64,000 bases of DNA from B46-G9 sp964581175 (GTDB lineage: Bacteria; Desulfobacterota; DSM-4660; Desulfatiglandales; Desulfatiglandaceae). Shown here in pieces: positions 16,447-25,235 of this stretch. The notes beneath the pieces are model-generated. The model was given only the letters and a program-made list of their open reading frames with translations, did not search any database and was not told where the DNA came from. Made by a program: the position numbers and the translations under genes. Where the stretch lies: contig CAZONI010000009.1 of assembly GCA_964581175.1 (NCBI GenBank), forward strand, positions 1 to 64,000, in the 5' to 3' direction. How positions within the stretch are numbered: the first letter of the stretch is position 1; every line of letters begins with the position of its first letter.

Positions 16447-17649
16447 CTATCCTTCCTTCAGAACGGATGCAATGCCCTTAAGCGCCCAGTCGATGATATC
16501 TTTTGTAATCACAAGCGGCGGTGCGAAACGAATGGTGTCTTCATGGGTTTCCTTGCACAGCAGTCCCTTTGTCTGGAGTTTCTCAGCATACTGCCGGGCA
16601 CCACCGGCCTGCGGGAAAAACTCCACCGCAATTAACAAGCCTTTGCCGCGCACCTCCTTGATCTGCGGATTCCTGATCTGGCGCAGCCCCTGGAGAAAAT
16701 ACTTGCCCATTTCCATGGCATTGTCGATCATTCCTTCTTCGACCAGGACCTTCAATGCAGTCCTCGCAATGGCGCAGGCCAGCGGATTCCCTCCGAAAGT
16801 GCTGCCATGTTCACCTGGCTGGAGAACCCCCATCACTTCCGTATTAGACAAAACCGCAGAGACCGGGTAAAACCCCCCCGAAAGTGCCTTGCCGATAAGG
16901 GTCAGATCAGCCTCAATGCCTTCATGCTCTTCTGCCAGGAGTTTTCCGGTTCGCCCCAAACCCGTCTGGATCTCATCGAGAATCAGTACCACATTCTCTC
17001 TGGTGCATATATCCCTTATCTGTTTGAGGTACCCGGCCGGCGGAATAATTACCCCGGCCTCCCCCTGTATCGGTTCCACCAGAAATCCAACCGTATTTGG
17101 GGTTATGGCGGCCTCCAGGGCCTCGGCATCTCCGAAAGGAATAATTTTGAATCCCGGTGTAAAAGGGCCGAAACCGGATCGGGAATTTTCATCGGTGCTG
17201 AATCCGACAATGGTGATAGTCCTGCCATGGAAATTATTCTTGCACACGATGATTTCAGCCTGATCCTCGGCGATACCTTTGATCTTGTATCCCCATTTCC
17301 GTACCGTTTTGATAACCGTTTCCACGGCCTCCGCACCGCTGTTCATGGGAAGCACCTTGTGGGAATTGGTTAACTCACAAATTTCCTTGTAAAATGCTCC
17401 CAACTGGTCGTTGCGAAAAGCCCGCGATGTCAAGGTCAGTTTGGCGGCCTGTGTTATAAGTGCTGCTCGAATCTTCGGGTGGCAGTGGCCCTGGTTCACC
17501 GCCGAGTAAGCCGAAAGGCAGTCCAGGTATTTATTCCCGTCTACATCCCACACCCAAACCCCTTCACCCCGGCAGAGGACAACATCCAGAGGTTTATAGT
17601 TGTGAGCCCCGAATTGATTTTCAAGTTCAATGTATTCTTCCTGGTTCAT
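16447..17649 (-). CDS. rocD: Ornithine--oxo-acid aminotransferase
   Basis: A 400-aa class III aminotransferase. The N-terminal block EYIELENQFGAHNYKPLDVV and LSAYSAVNQGHCHPKI are typical of ornithine delta-aminotransferase, which converts ornithine and 2-oxoglutarate to glutamate semialdehyde and glutamate. The PLP sites are visible: MNSGAEAVETVIK, NNFHGRTI, LILDEIQTGLGRTGK and LIGKALSGGFYPVSA (Schiff-base lysine). GGAGG lies upstream of ATG 17649. It is a single gene with no arginine or proline genes nearby. It is likely cytosolic and used in arginine/ornithine catabolism or proline supply. Confidence 0.88.
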   Translation of the reverse strand: MNQEEYIELENQFGAHNYKPLDVVLCRGEGVWVWDVDGNKYLDCLSAYSAVNQGHCHPKIRAALITQAAKLTLTSRAFRNDQLGAFYKEICELTNSHKVLPMNSGAEAVETVIKTVRKWGYKIKGIAEDQAEIIVCKNNFHGRTITIVGFSTDENSRSGFGPFTPGFKIIPFGDAEALEAAITPNTVGFLVEPIQGEAGVIIPPAGYLKQIRDICTRENVVLILDEIQTGLGRTGKLLAEEHEGIEADLTLIGKALSGGFYPVSAVLSNTEVMGVLQPGEHGSTFGGNPLACAIARTALKVLVEEGMIDNAMEMGKYFLQGLRQIRNPQIKEVRGKGLLIAVEFFPQAGGARQYAEKLQTKGLLCKETHEDTIRFAPPLVITKDIIDWALKGIASVLKEG

Positions 17650-18017
17650 GAATATCCTCCTTCAATTCCAATCCTGCGAATTTTGATCTTCATGCAAACA
17701 AGTCGATATGCAGACAAATCATCGGTGAGGCCTGTTCGTGAGAAATCCGCCGGTCATCGTCCGACACGCCGGCTTTCTTCTGGATTGGTGTTTATATGGC
17801 TTCGTGGAACCTGTCAACACTTTTCGGCCGCTCCCCAACAAAACCGAACCTTCTCCCGCAGAGCGGAAGGCATCGGGTATCCCCGGGAAGCTCAGGGAGG
17901 GAGCCATTCCTTCCGTTCCGAGGTTCCCTCCCTGAGCACTACAATTCAACAGATACCTGCTTTTTTGAACCTCTGGTAGGGATAACCAGCCCGGCTCCAC
18001 CACCGGGCAAGGTCTGA
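17650..18017. other. Intergenic region with a palindromic relic
   Basis: A 368-bp gap between two minus-strand genes with no credible gene. It holds the 48-bp palindrome at 17890-17937, whose ends match the palindromic element family found at 33 and 36 kb. Confidence 0.5.
17890..17937. repeat. 48-bp palindrome, possible relic of the palindromic element family
   Basis: The arms GCTCAGGGAGGGA and TCCCTCCCTGAGC pair perfectly over 13 bp around a 22-bp centre. The outer GCTCAGGG motif matches the ends of the 184-bp element at 36399-36582. It may be a deletion derivative that kept only the terminal repeats, or simply a terminator for the downstream transferase gene. Confidence 0.5.
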
Positions 18018-19352
18018 TCAAAACTGAGGGCGTTTCAATGGGGCCACTCTGGCGGGAACCGGGTAGAGCGGTGCCATGGCGCCGGGAGAAACTCCCAGAT
18101 GACACCCGGCTAGAATCAGCCAGTTAATCAGGGTGGTTCGAACCACGCCCAGACGCTGCCACCGTCTTCCGGAGGTGATTGCCTCCGCGTCGGCGATCCT
18201 GATACGGCCGTATTTTCTGAGACGCCGCACCAGGAAAAAATCTTCCGCAATAGGATGCCCGGGGAAGCCGCCTGCTGATTCGAAGTGAGATCTCTCCATG
18301 AATAATGCTTGATCCCCGTAGGGCAACTGAAATACGCGCGATCGAACGTTCGTCATCCATTCCACTGCCCCTATGAGCGGAATGCGGCGGTCGATCTTGA
18401 AACGGAACGCGCCGGCCGCCGTCCTTTTCGGCAGAAGCGTCTCAAAAACGTGATCCACGTAGTCGGGAGGGAGCCGGGTATCTGCGTGGAGAAAGAGCAA
18501 AATCTTTCCTCGGGCTGCTCTCGCCCCCGTGTTTTGCTGGAAAGCCCGTCCCTTCCCGCTTTCGATGACCATGGCGCCCGCATCCCTTGCCATATCTCTT
18601 GTGCGGTCTGTGCTGCCGCCGTCCACGACGATGATTTCCGCGTCAGGATCCCTCGCCCGGGCGATGGTCCGGGCTATGCTGATGATTTCGTTCAGGGTGG
18701 GGATGATCATGGACAGGTACGGCCGCTTCTGCACCATCTCGGGAATCCATTCCTTCAGGTCCTCAACCGTGTCAATGTCCCGGAGGGGATCAAGGAGACG
18801 GCATTTCAGGCCCCTGCTCTTCGCCATCCTCAGAGTCTGGTGAAGCACCCTGCCGCTTCCCCATTCAATACCCCTGAAGACATCGAGGGGCCTGTTCATA
18901 CCGATGAGCCAGTACCCGCCATCCGTGCTGGGACCGATGACCACGTCGTTGTCCCGGAGCCCCTCAAACGCCTCCTGCAAATGGGCCTGCCGTAAATCGG
19001 GAATATCAGTACCCACAAGCACCACCTTCCTGCAGCCGTTCCGGAAGGCCCTCAGAAATGCAGCACCCATTCGCGCACCGAGGTCCCCCTGTTCCTGTTG
19101 AGAGAAAAGGGGCACGCGGCCCAGCCAGCGGCGTACCTTTCCTTTGCTGCCGCCTTCAAAACAGAGCTCCGTTGCTGCCGGAGACCCGTCCGCGAACTTT
19201 CTGACCGTCCGGAGGGTCGCTTCAGTAAGCCGCTGCTGCAAACCTGCGGCCCCTGCACGCCCCAGAACCGGTATGAGGCGGGTTTTCACTTTTCCCGGAA
19301 CGGGGTACCTCCCGAAAACAATAACCCTTTCCGTTGCCGTCTCTCTAAGCAT
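18018..19352 (-). CDS. Fusion: DUF2064/TIGR04282 domain plus TIGR04283-type family 2 glycosyltransferase
   Basis: A 444-aa two-domain protein. Residues 8-200 are a DUF2064 (TIGR04282) nucleotidyltransferase-like domain (VIVFGRYPVPGKVKTRLIP, VVLVGTDIPDL, VIGPSTDGGYWLIGM). Residues 214-430 are a GT-A family 2 glycosyltransferase (YLSMIIPTLNEIISIARTI, IIVVDGGSTDRTRDMA, ILLFLHADTRLP, FLVRRLRKYG), close to TIGR04283, a family tied in some bacteria to arsenosugar synthesis. In many genomes the two are neighbouring separate genes, so the fusion supports a joint function. No arsM or other arsenic genes are seen nearby, so the arsenosugar link is only a family association. Confidence 0.85.
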   Translation of the reverse strand: MLRETATERVIVFGRYPVPGKVKTRLIPVLGRAGAAGLQQRLTEATLRTVRKFADGSPAATELCFEGGSKGKVRRWLGRVPLFSQQEQGDLGARMGAAFLRAFRNGCRKVVLVGTDIPDLRQAHLQEAFEGLRDNDVVIGPSTDGGYWLIGMNRPLDVFRGIEWGSGRVLHQTLRMAKSRGLKCRLLDPLRDIDTVEDLKEWIPEMVQKRPYLSMIIPTLNEIISIARTIARARDPDAEIIVVDGGSTDRTRDMARDAGAMVIESGKGRAFQQNTGARAARGKILLFLHADTRLPPDYVDHVFETLLPKRTAAGAFRFKIDRRIPLIGAVEWMTNVRSRVFQLPYGDQALFMERSHFESAGGFPGHPIAEDFFLVRRLRKYGRIRIADAEAITSGRRWQRLGVVRTTLINWLILAGCHLGVSPGAMAPLYPVPARVAPLKRPQF

Positions 19353-19367
19353 AGATCCCTTGCTTCC

Positions 19368-19949
19368 CTACTCGTTCTCGTCTTCCAGGAAGGTTCTCCC
19401 TTCTCCAGGATAGACAATCTTATCTTCACCTGAGATAGGTTCCGCAGCGGGCCAGTGTCCCGGCTGGGGGTCAGGGCCTTCCCGTGAAACAGAACCCGGC
19501 TGCCTGTCCCTCATCCTCGGAACCTTCCTCACGTCCACGCCAGGGACCGGAGCGCTGAATTCTATAGGGATGTTATTGGGATCAAAGCTGTAAATGGAAT
19601 GGATAAACCCATGGTCGACTGCTTCTGAAACCCAGAAGCCCGCGGTCTCCAGGCGTCCCTTGAGGCTCCACAGGTCATCGTCGGTCTCCACCTCGAACGA
19701 CACGTGATCAAAGGCCAAGGGACCCTTTACCGGCACGCCGTGATCCTTTTCAGGAATGTTTTTCACATCCGGCCATTCGAAAAAAGCGATCATATCGTGC
19801 TCCGAGATCTCGAAAAAGTAATGCCGGTAACCGGGCTTTCCCAGGCCCGCCACCAGGCGCATTCCCAAAAGGTCCCGCCAGAAGCGAATGGTACGGTCCA
19901 TATCTTTTGTAACCATGGCCAGATGGTTTATCCCGGTGTATCTGATCAT
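19368..19949 (-). CDS. VOC-family (glyoxalase/dioxygenase fold) protein
   Basis: A 193-aa protein with a vicinal-oxygen-chelate fold: INHLAMVTKDMDRTIRFWRDLLGM at the start, YFFEISEHDMIAFFEW, a central metal-ligand stretch FDHVSFEV and the closing HSIYSFDPNNIPIEFSAPV. Likely ligands are the early His, Glu and the late Glu, as in glyoxalase I and ring-cleaving dioxygenases. The C-terminal 50 residues are Pro/Gly-rich and unlike the family. It starts about 160 bp downstream of an ABC permease gene and 15 bp ahead of the fused glycosyltransferase on the same strand. The substrate is unknown. Confidence 0.8.
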   Translation of the reverse strand: MIRYTGINHLAMVTKDMDRTIRFWRDLLGMRLVAGLGKPGYRHYFFEISEHDMIAFFEWPDVKNIPEKDHGVPVKGPLAFDHVSFEVETDDDLWSLKGRLETAGFWVSEAVDHGFIHSIYSFDPNNIPIEFSAPVPGVDVRKVPRMRDRQPGSVSREGPDPQPGHWPAAEPISGEDKIVYPGEGRTFLEDENE

Positions 19950-19991
19950 CTGCTCACCCCCCCGAAATGTAATCGGTGCGGCTGTTGTTCG

Positions 19992-20051
19992 GTTTGGTCA
20001 TTTGGCGTTTGACATTGATTTGACATTTGGATTTTGGAATTTGACATTCAA
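19992..20051. repeat. AT-rich imperfect short direct repeats
   Basis: The stretch contains three TTTGACATT-like units with intervening TTTGG/TTTTGG steps, a simple-sequence pattern unlike the GC-rich surroundings. It lies in the gap before the VOC gene. No function is inferred. Confidence 0.45.
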
Positions 20052-20107
20052 TAAGGTTACACAAGAAAGTTCCTGTTCTCTTCAGGCCAAAACCTATTCT
20101 TATGACA

Positions 20108-20983
20108 CTATGAAATATTTCTCCTCAGCCGGGTCTCCAGGCGCTGGATCGACAGGGAGACGGGGACCGTCAGGGCCATATACAGGATCGTGATAGTAAT
20201 CCATATCTCGAAAACCAGATAGGTGGACGCCATCAACTCCATCCCCTGAAAGGTCAATTCCTGCACGGAAATAACGGAAACAATAGCAGAATCCTTTATG
20301 GTAGAAACAAACTGTCCGGCCAGGGGAGGCAGAATCTTCCTGATGGTCAGGGGAAAGATGACGAGTCTCATCAACTGCCATCGAGACAAACCGATCGCTC
20401 GTCCGGCTTCCCATTGTTCCTTCTCGATGGACTGAATTCCCGACCGGACAATCTCCGCGATATAGGCCCCCTCAAAAATCCCGAGGGTGACCAAAGCCGA
20501 TGCGAATGGAACAAAGAGATTCGGGGGGGCGAACAGGACTGCCATGATGTCCCGCGATCCCTCGGGCAGGGATTGCATCAATCCCTCGATATCCAGGGCT
20601 CCCATCACCTGAGTGCTGATAAAGTAGTAGAAAAGGAAGATCAGGACAATGGGAGGGAGGTTCCGGTTGAACTCGACATATGTCCGGGAGAGGAGTCTCA
20701 GGAACAGACTCCTGCTTACCCGGCACAGTCCCATGACGGTGCCCAGGAAAGTTGCCAAGAGCGTGCCCCAGATGCTCAACCGGATCGTGGTGAAAAGGCC
20801 CTGGAGCAGGAGGTTCGATACCCATGCCCCTTTTTTCGGATCAAACCTCAGGAGATACTGGGGGATGGCAGACCAATTCCACTTGTAATCAAGTCCGATT
20901 CTGATCCGGTAGAGAAGCCAGGCCGTTGTGCCTAAGAGAAGAAGGATCAGGACAATATCCAGGATAGACAATCTTTTCTTCAT
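20108..20983 (-). CDS. Polar amino acid ABC transporter permease (second permease)
   Basis: A 291-aa inner-membrane permease of the HisM/GlnP family. The His/Glu/Gln/Arg/opine TM motif appears as TTIRLSIWGTLLATFLGTVMGLCR and the EAA-loop region as QWEAGRAIGLSRWQLMRLVIFP. The N-terminus has an anchor helix and an extra periplasmic stretch (residues 30-65) similar to the other permease in the operon. It works as a heterodimer with the permease at 21.9-22.7 kb and the binding protein between them. No ATP-binding subunit gene is present in the run, so one must be supplied from elsewhere. Confidence 0.9.
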   Translation of the reverse strand: MKKRLSILDIVLILLLLGTTAWLLYRIRIGLDYKWNWSAIPQYLLRFDPKKGAWVSNLLLQGLFTTIRLSIWGTLLATFLGTVMGLCRVSRSLFLRLLSRTYVEFNRNLPPIVLIFLFYYFISTQVMGALDIEGLMQSLPEGSRDIMAVLFAPPNLFVPFASALVTLGIFEGAYIAEIVRSGIQSIEKEQWEAGRAIGLSRWQLMRLVIFPLTIRKILPPLAGQFVSTIKDSAIVSVISVQELTFQGMELMASTYLVFEIWITITILYMALTVPVSLSIQRLETRLRRNIS

Positions 20984-21017
20984 AGCTTCCTGCCGGGATG
21001 TATCACAATTCGAAAGC

Positions 21018-21848
21018 CTATTTCAGCAGGCCTTCCCAGTCTCTCGTCTCAAACCAGTAGTGTTTCTTTTCTTTAAGCCATCCCTCGGCCTTCACCACGG
21101 TTATCCAGTTGTTGAAAAAGTTCAGGGTGTCGAAGTCACTCTTCCGCACTGCAAACCCGATGGGTTCCCTGGTGAACGTGCCCTTCAGGGGCAGGAAGAG
21201 GCTCCGGGGATATTTCAAGGCGAGGAAAGCGGGAAGAGGAGCCGACGCGACCATGGCATACGCCCTTCCGTTCACCACCTCCTGGATCGCCTGCGATTCG
21301 TCGTCAAACTGTCTGAGTTCCGCCTTCGGCATGTACTTCTTCGCTGCGGCAACGGGCGTCGCCCCCAGCCTGACCGATAATATCACGCCCTTATGGTTGA
21401 AATCTTCCAGGGTCTTGAAACCCGCGGCCAGTTTCTTGTTTGCTACGAGCGACATCCCCGTCTCGTCGTACGGGATGCTGAAATTGACCTTCAGGTTTCG
21501 TTGAGGCAGGATGCCCATGCCGCCGATGATCACGTCAAACTCTCCCGTGAGAAGCGCCGGGATAATGCCCGCCCACTTGGTGGGGACGAATTGCACCTGG
21601 ACACCCATATCCTTGGCAAGCCTCCTGGCCACGTCGATTTCAAACCCCACCAGTTTCCCGGTCTTATCCTTCATGGCCCAGGGCACGAAAGTGGACATCC
21701 CCACTCGCAGGACCCCGCGCCTGAGTACCTGTTCAATGGTACTCTCCTCCACGAGCTGTTTCTGGATCTTTCCGGCCATGCCGGGAGCAGCAATGCTCAG
21801 GGAAAGAACAATTGCCGTCATCAGTATCAATAATCTCTTGGTCCTCAT
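21018..21848 (-). CDS. Amino acid ABC transporter periplasmic substrate-binding protein
   Basis: A 276-aa family 3 solute-binding protein with a signal peptide (residues 1-25, LLILMTAIVLSLSIAAPGMA). The ligand-binding core shows GVLRVGMSTFVPWAMKDKTGKLVGFEIDVARRLAKDM, then ALLTGEFDVIIGGMGILPQRN (the SxxDxxxxxM-type loop) and VSRL/ATPVAA segments. It likely binds a polar amino acid. It lies between two permease genes in one operon (92 and 34 bp gaps). Confidence 0.9.
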   Translation of the reverse strand: MRTKRLLILMTAIVLSLSIAAPGMAGKIQKQLVEESTIEQVLRRGVLRVGMSTFVPWAMKDKTGKLVGFEIDVARRLAKDMGVQVQFVPTKWAGIIPALLTGEFDVIIGGMGILPQRNLKVNFSIPYDETGMSLVANKKLAAGFKTLEDFNHKGVILSVRLGATPVAAAKKYMPKAELRQFDDESQAIQEVVNGRAYAMVASAPLPAFLALKYPRSLFLPLKGTFTREPIGFAVRKSDFDTLNFFNNWITVVKAEGWLKEKKHYWFETRDWEGLLK

Positions 21849-21940
21849 GGTTTGCCTCCTTTTTCCGTTCTGTGAACCTTTCCACAGCGCAATTCCTTCT
21901 GTTCAGTTAACCCGACAGCTTCGCAGATAATTCCTTCTCC

Positions 21941-22735
21941 TTATCCCGGCACTTTGAGTCGACTTTCCATGACATTGATGACCGCGGACAGGATCAGTGC
22001 AAGCGCCAGATAGATGGCCGCCACCGTGAACCATACCTCGAAGACCAGGTAGGTCTCCGAGATAATTTCTTCCCCTCGCATGGTGAGGTCGTAAACGGCT
22101 ATGGTACTCACCAGGGCCGAGTCCTTCACCAGGGATATCGCCTGGCTCGTCAATGGAGGGAGGACCCATCGTATCGCCTGCGGCAATATGACCTTCCGAT
22201 AGGCCCCCGGTTTCGTGAGACCAAGGCTGTAGGCCGCGTCCCACTGCCCTCTTGGGATTGAAACAATGCCTGCCCTGATGATTTCCGACGCATAGGCGCC
22301 CTCAAAAAAACTGAGCGCAAAGACAGCCGCGTAAAACCTGCTTATACCTAAGATGGGACCCAGGACAAAGTAAACGAAAAATATCTGCACGAGGAGCGGC
22401 GTGTTCCTGACGACCTCCAGGTATCCCCGGGCTACTCCCCGCCCCACGAAGGAATGGGAAAGGCGCAAAAGTGCGGTCACCAGTCCGATAGTGAATGCCA
22501 GCAGAAAGCTCACAAAAGTAATGCGGCAGGTCACCAGCAAGCCCTCAATAAGCGGGCCTGGTATGACCGCGCCATCTCTGACAGACAGCAAATACTTCGG
22601 GATCCGGTACCACTGCCAGTGATATCCGAGTTCTATGGTATTGTAGAGCAGGAGAAAAAGCATTCCGAAAACCAGGACAAGAAAACCAGCGGTTTCTCCC
22701 AGCGCTCGCGATCTCCATTTCATCCGCCGTGTCAT
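21941..22735 (-). CDS. Polar amino acid ABC transporter permease (first permease)
   Basis: A 264-aa HisM/GlnP-family permease: anchor TM at residues 16-35, periplasmic stretch with YHWQWYRIPKYLLSV, then LVTCRITFVSFLLAFTIGLVTALLR and an EAA loop QWDAAYSLGLTKPGAYRKVILP. It starts 4 bp after the glucokinase stop, so transcription likely continues from the sugar genes. It pairs with the permease at 20.1 kb. Confidence 0.9.
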   Translation of the reverse strand: MTRRMKWRSRALGETAGFLVLVFGMLFLLLYNTIELGYHWQWYRIPKYLLSVRDGAVIPGPLIEGLLVTCRITFVSFLLAFTIGLVTALLRLSHSFVGRGVARGYLEVVRNTPLLVQIFFVYFVLGPILGISRFYAAVFALSFFEGAYASEIIRAGIVSIPRGQWDAAYSLGLTKPGAYRKVILPQAIRWVLPPLTSQAISLVKDSALVSTIAVYDLTMRGEEIISETYLVFEVWFTVAAIYLALALILSAVINVMESRLKVPG

Positions 22736-22739
22736 CTTC

Positions 22740-23780
22740 TTACGCCTGTTTTTTCTCTCCAGGAGCCGCCCTATGGCCTGCTGTCATCTTTTCGGCGATG
22801 ATCGCAGCGCCCAGCAAGGCAGCGCGACTGTCAAGGATGACCATGACCGGTATCTTTTCCATGAATCCCTTGAAGCGTCCTTTGTCGGTGAACGCCTGCA
22901 GAAAAATGTCCTCCTGTAGGAAAGCGAGAATCTTGGGAGGAATTCCGCCTCCCAGATAGATCCCGCCGAAGGTCATTGCCGTCAAAGCGAGGTTCGCGGA
23001 TACCGCACCCAGGATGGAAACGAAGTGCGCCATTGCCTGCTTGCACAAGGGAAGGCCGCTCTCGAGGGCGGTCTTCGCGATAACCGGCGCCTGATCCTCT
23101 GTTTCCATCCTTTCTGCCAGCCACTCGGGCTCCTGATATCTTCCCGAGTGCTTCAGCCATCGGTAAATGCTCACCAGCCCCGGTCCTGAGAGCACCCGCT
23201 CCACACTTACGTGTCCCCACTGTTCGCGGAGATAACGCCAGAGCGAAACTTCCTCCTCGGTGTTGGGCGCAAAATCCACATGCCCTCCTTCGGACGGTAA
23301 GACCCGAAGGTCTCCTCCCTGCCGGACAAGCAACGCCTCTCCCAAACCCGTACCGGGAGCCACAATCCCTATATTCCCATTCTTTCTCGCCCGTACCCGG
23401 TTGAGATGGCAAATCTGTTCCGGGTTCAACGCGGGAATGGAACTCGCGGTCGCCTCAAGGTCGTTCACGAGACATACGTCATTCCACTGAAAGTGATCCC
23501 TGATCCTGTTTTCCGAGACCACCCACGGAAAATTTGTGGCCTTTGAGCGGCCGTTTACAACCGGCCCGGCGATGCCGAAACAGGCACTTGCTACAGATGG
23601 GCCACGCTTTTCCATAAAGCGCTCAAGGATCGTCTCAAAATTCCTCGCATCCCTGCTGGCGTAGGTCTCCATCTCCTGCAGGCGGGGCTTCTTTTTCCCG
23701 GGTACGAACAATCCAACGTTGGTCTTGGTTCCGCCGATATCGGCAGCCAGATATGTGGTTTTTTTCCGGGAGTCAACCAT
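22740..23780 (-). CDS. glk: Glucokinase
   Basis: A 346-aa ROK-independent bacterial glucokinase (Glk family): ATP-binding YLAADIGGTKTNVGLF near residue 10, ASACFGIAGPVV, the LVNDLEATASSIP motif with catalytic Asp, GTGLGEALLV, and a glucose-site segment SEGGHVDFAPNTEEE. It phosphorylates glucose to glucose-6-phosphate in the cytosol. ATG 23780 is chosen because GAGGAGG precedes it. The reading frame overlaps the pgl stop by 8 bp (ATGGTTGA), indicating translational coupling. A longer start is possible but lacks a ribosome binding site. Confidence 0.9.
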   Translation of the reverse strand: MVDSRKKTTYLAADIGGTKTNVGLFVPGKKKPRLQEMETYASRDARNFETILERFMEKRGPSVASACFGIAGPVVNGRSKATNFPWVVSENRIRDHFQWNDVCLVNDLEATASSIPALNPEQICHLNRVRARKNGNIGIVAPGTGLGEALLVRQGGDLRVLPSEGGHVDFAPNTEEEVSLWRYLREQWGHVSVERVLSGPGLVSIYRWLKHSGRYQEPEWLAERMETEDQAPVIAKTALESGLPLCKQAMAHFVSILGAVSANLALTAMTFGGIYLGGGIPPKILAFLQEDIFLQAFTDKGRFKGFMEKIPVMVILDSRAALLGAAIIAEKMTAGHRAAPGEKKQA

Positions 23781-24498
23781 AGGCAACCTCCTCTGAGAGA
23801 CGGGATGCTGCATCCTTGTCCAGGATCCAGGTAAGCCTGCCATTGACAGGCTTGACGGATCCGGCAGGTTGTTTTGTATCAGGCTCTTCCAGAACGGTTT
23901 TCACAATGCCGGCCTTTTCCTCCCCTGAAACCAGGAATACAACCTCCCTGGCCCTGTTGATAAGCGGAAACGTCATGGTGAGGCGGTATACATCAGGGTC
24001 TCCTCCCTTCACAGCCAGCACCCGTTTCCGCTTCTCTTCCAAAGCACTCTGCCCGGGGAAAAGGGATGCCGTGTGCCCGTCTTTCCCGAGCCCGAGGAAG
24101 ATGAGATCCAGGATTTCCGGGATCTCATCTTCGTAAAGGGAGGCCCCCCTTTCGGGTTCTACATCTGCCGGCATGGGATGGATGTGGTCGACCGGGATGT
24201 CAACGTTCATGAGAAAGTCTTTTCTCGCCAGGCCGTAGTTACTATCCCGGCTCTCTGCAGGAACACATCGTTCATCGCCCCAGAAAATATGCGTCCGGCG
24301 CCAGAAGATTTCAGAGCACAGCGACTCCCTGCCGAGCAGCCGGTGCATCCGCCGCGGCGTCGATCCACCGGATAAGGCCACCATGAATATACCCCTGGCG
24401 GCAACGGATGCCCGGGCACGTTCGACGAAGACGGAAGCCCCTCTTTCTGCCAGGGCCTCCGGCGTTTCCATGATAATAATGTCCCTTTTCTCCCTCAT
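23773..24498 (-). CDS. pgl: 6-phosphogluconolactonase
   Basis: A 241-aa protein of the DevB/SOL type (glucosamine-6-phosphate isomerase fold): FMVALSGGSTPRRMHRLL, FWGDERCVPAESRDSNYGLARKDF and LIFLGLGKDGHTASLFPGQ are the family signatures. It hydrolyses 6-phosphogluconolactone in the oxidative pentose phosphate branch. No glucose-6-phosphate dehydrogenase is seen beside it. Overlaps the glk start and follows the TVP38 gene by 21 bp. Confidence 0.9.
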   Translation of the reverse strand: MREKRDIIIMETPEALAERGASVFVERARASVAARGIFMVALSGGSTPRRMHRLLGRESLCSEIFWRRTHIFWGDERCVPAESRDSNYGLARKDFLMNVDIPVDHIHPMPADVEPERGASLYEDEIPEILDLIFLGLGKDGHTASLFPGQSALEEKRKRVLAVKGGDPDVYRLTMTFPLINRAREVVFLVSGEEKAGIVKTVLEEPDTKQPAGSVKPVNGRLTWILDKDAASRLSEEVAYG

Positions 24499-24519
24499 AA
24501 CGGTGTTGTGCCCGCCTCT

Positions 24520-25197
24520 CTACTCTCCCCTGAACTTCTTGATAATCTTGGGAATGAAAAAGGAAAACGCAAAGAGCCCGATGGAGAAAAACACCTTAAA
24601 CGAAATCAACTCTCCCCAGTTCCCCGATACCCAGACCTCTTTCAGGGTTCCGATGAAAAAGGTAAAGATGAACGTCCCCACGATGATGCCCAGACCCGTC
24701 CCGAAAAAATAATCCCTGAAATGCACTTTGGTAAGTCCCATACCGAAATTCATGGGCGTGAATGGAAAGTAGACCAGCCGCAGATAGAGAACTGTGGCAA
24801 AACCATTCCGCTCAATGGCATCGTCATATTTCTTGAGCCGGTCCCCGATCAGAGATGCGGCGAATTCCCGCCCCAGAGTTCTCCCGATGACAAAGGCGGC
24901 TGCTGCGCCCAGCATCGCCCCGACCCAGACGTACAGGAAACCCCTATAGGGCCCGAATATTGCGGCGCCCAGGGCCGTAAGCAGTGTCCCGGGGAGGAAG
25001 AAACAGATGCCCGCCGCATAAATGGCCATGAATACTATCGGCGCCCAGATACCCATGGACCTGACAAAACCACCCAGGGCTTCCACCGTGAGATGTTGTC
25101 TCACCGGTGTAAACCGGACCACATAAACAGCGATTATCACGAATACAAATAAAACGGCGGCCTTCAGGATTCCTGCTCTTCGGGTCTTTTGAGGCAT
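24520..25197 (-). CDS. TVP38/TMEM64 family (VTT domain) membrane protein
   Basis: A 225-aa polytopic inner-membrane protein with about five to six hydrophobic segments and the VTT/SNARE-associated signature: GICFFLPGTLLTALGAAIFGPYRGFLYVW, GAAAAFVIGRTLGREF and VLYLRLVYFPFTPMNFGMGLTKVHFRDYFFGT. The family is tied to lipid scrambling or envelope homeostasis and often lies beside mercuric-reductase-like oxidoreductases, as here (38 bp behind that gene). ATG 25197 is chosen for its GAAGGAGA ribosome binding site. Confidence 0.88.
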   Translation of the reverse strand: MPQKTRRAGILKAAVLFVFVIIAVYVVRFTPVRQHLTVEALGGFVRSMGIWAPIVFMAIYAAGICFFLPGTLLTALGAAIFGPYRGFLYVWVGAMLGAAAAFVIGRTLGREFAASLIGDRLKKYDDAIERNGFATVLYLRLVYFPFTPMNFGMGLTKVHFRDYFFGTGLGIIVGTFIFTFFIGTLKEVWVSGNWGELISFKVFFSIGLFAFSFFIPKIIKKFRGE

Positions 25198-25235
25198 GCA
25201 AATCTCCTTCGGCGACTTTTCCGTCCCGCAAAGAA

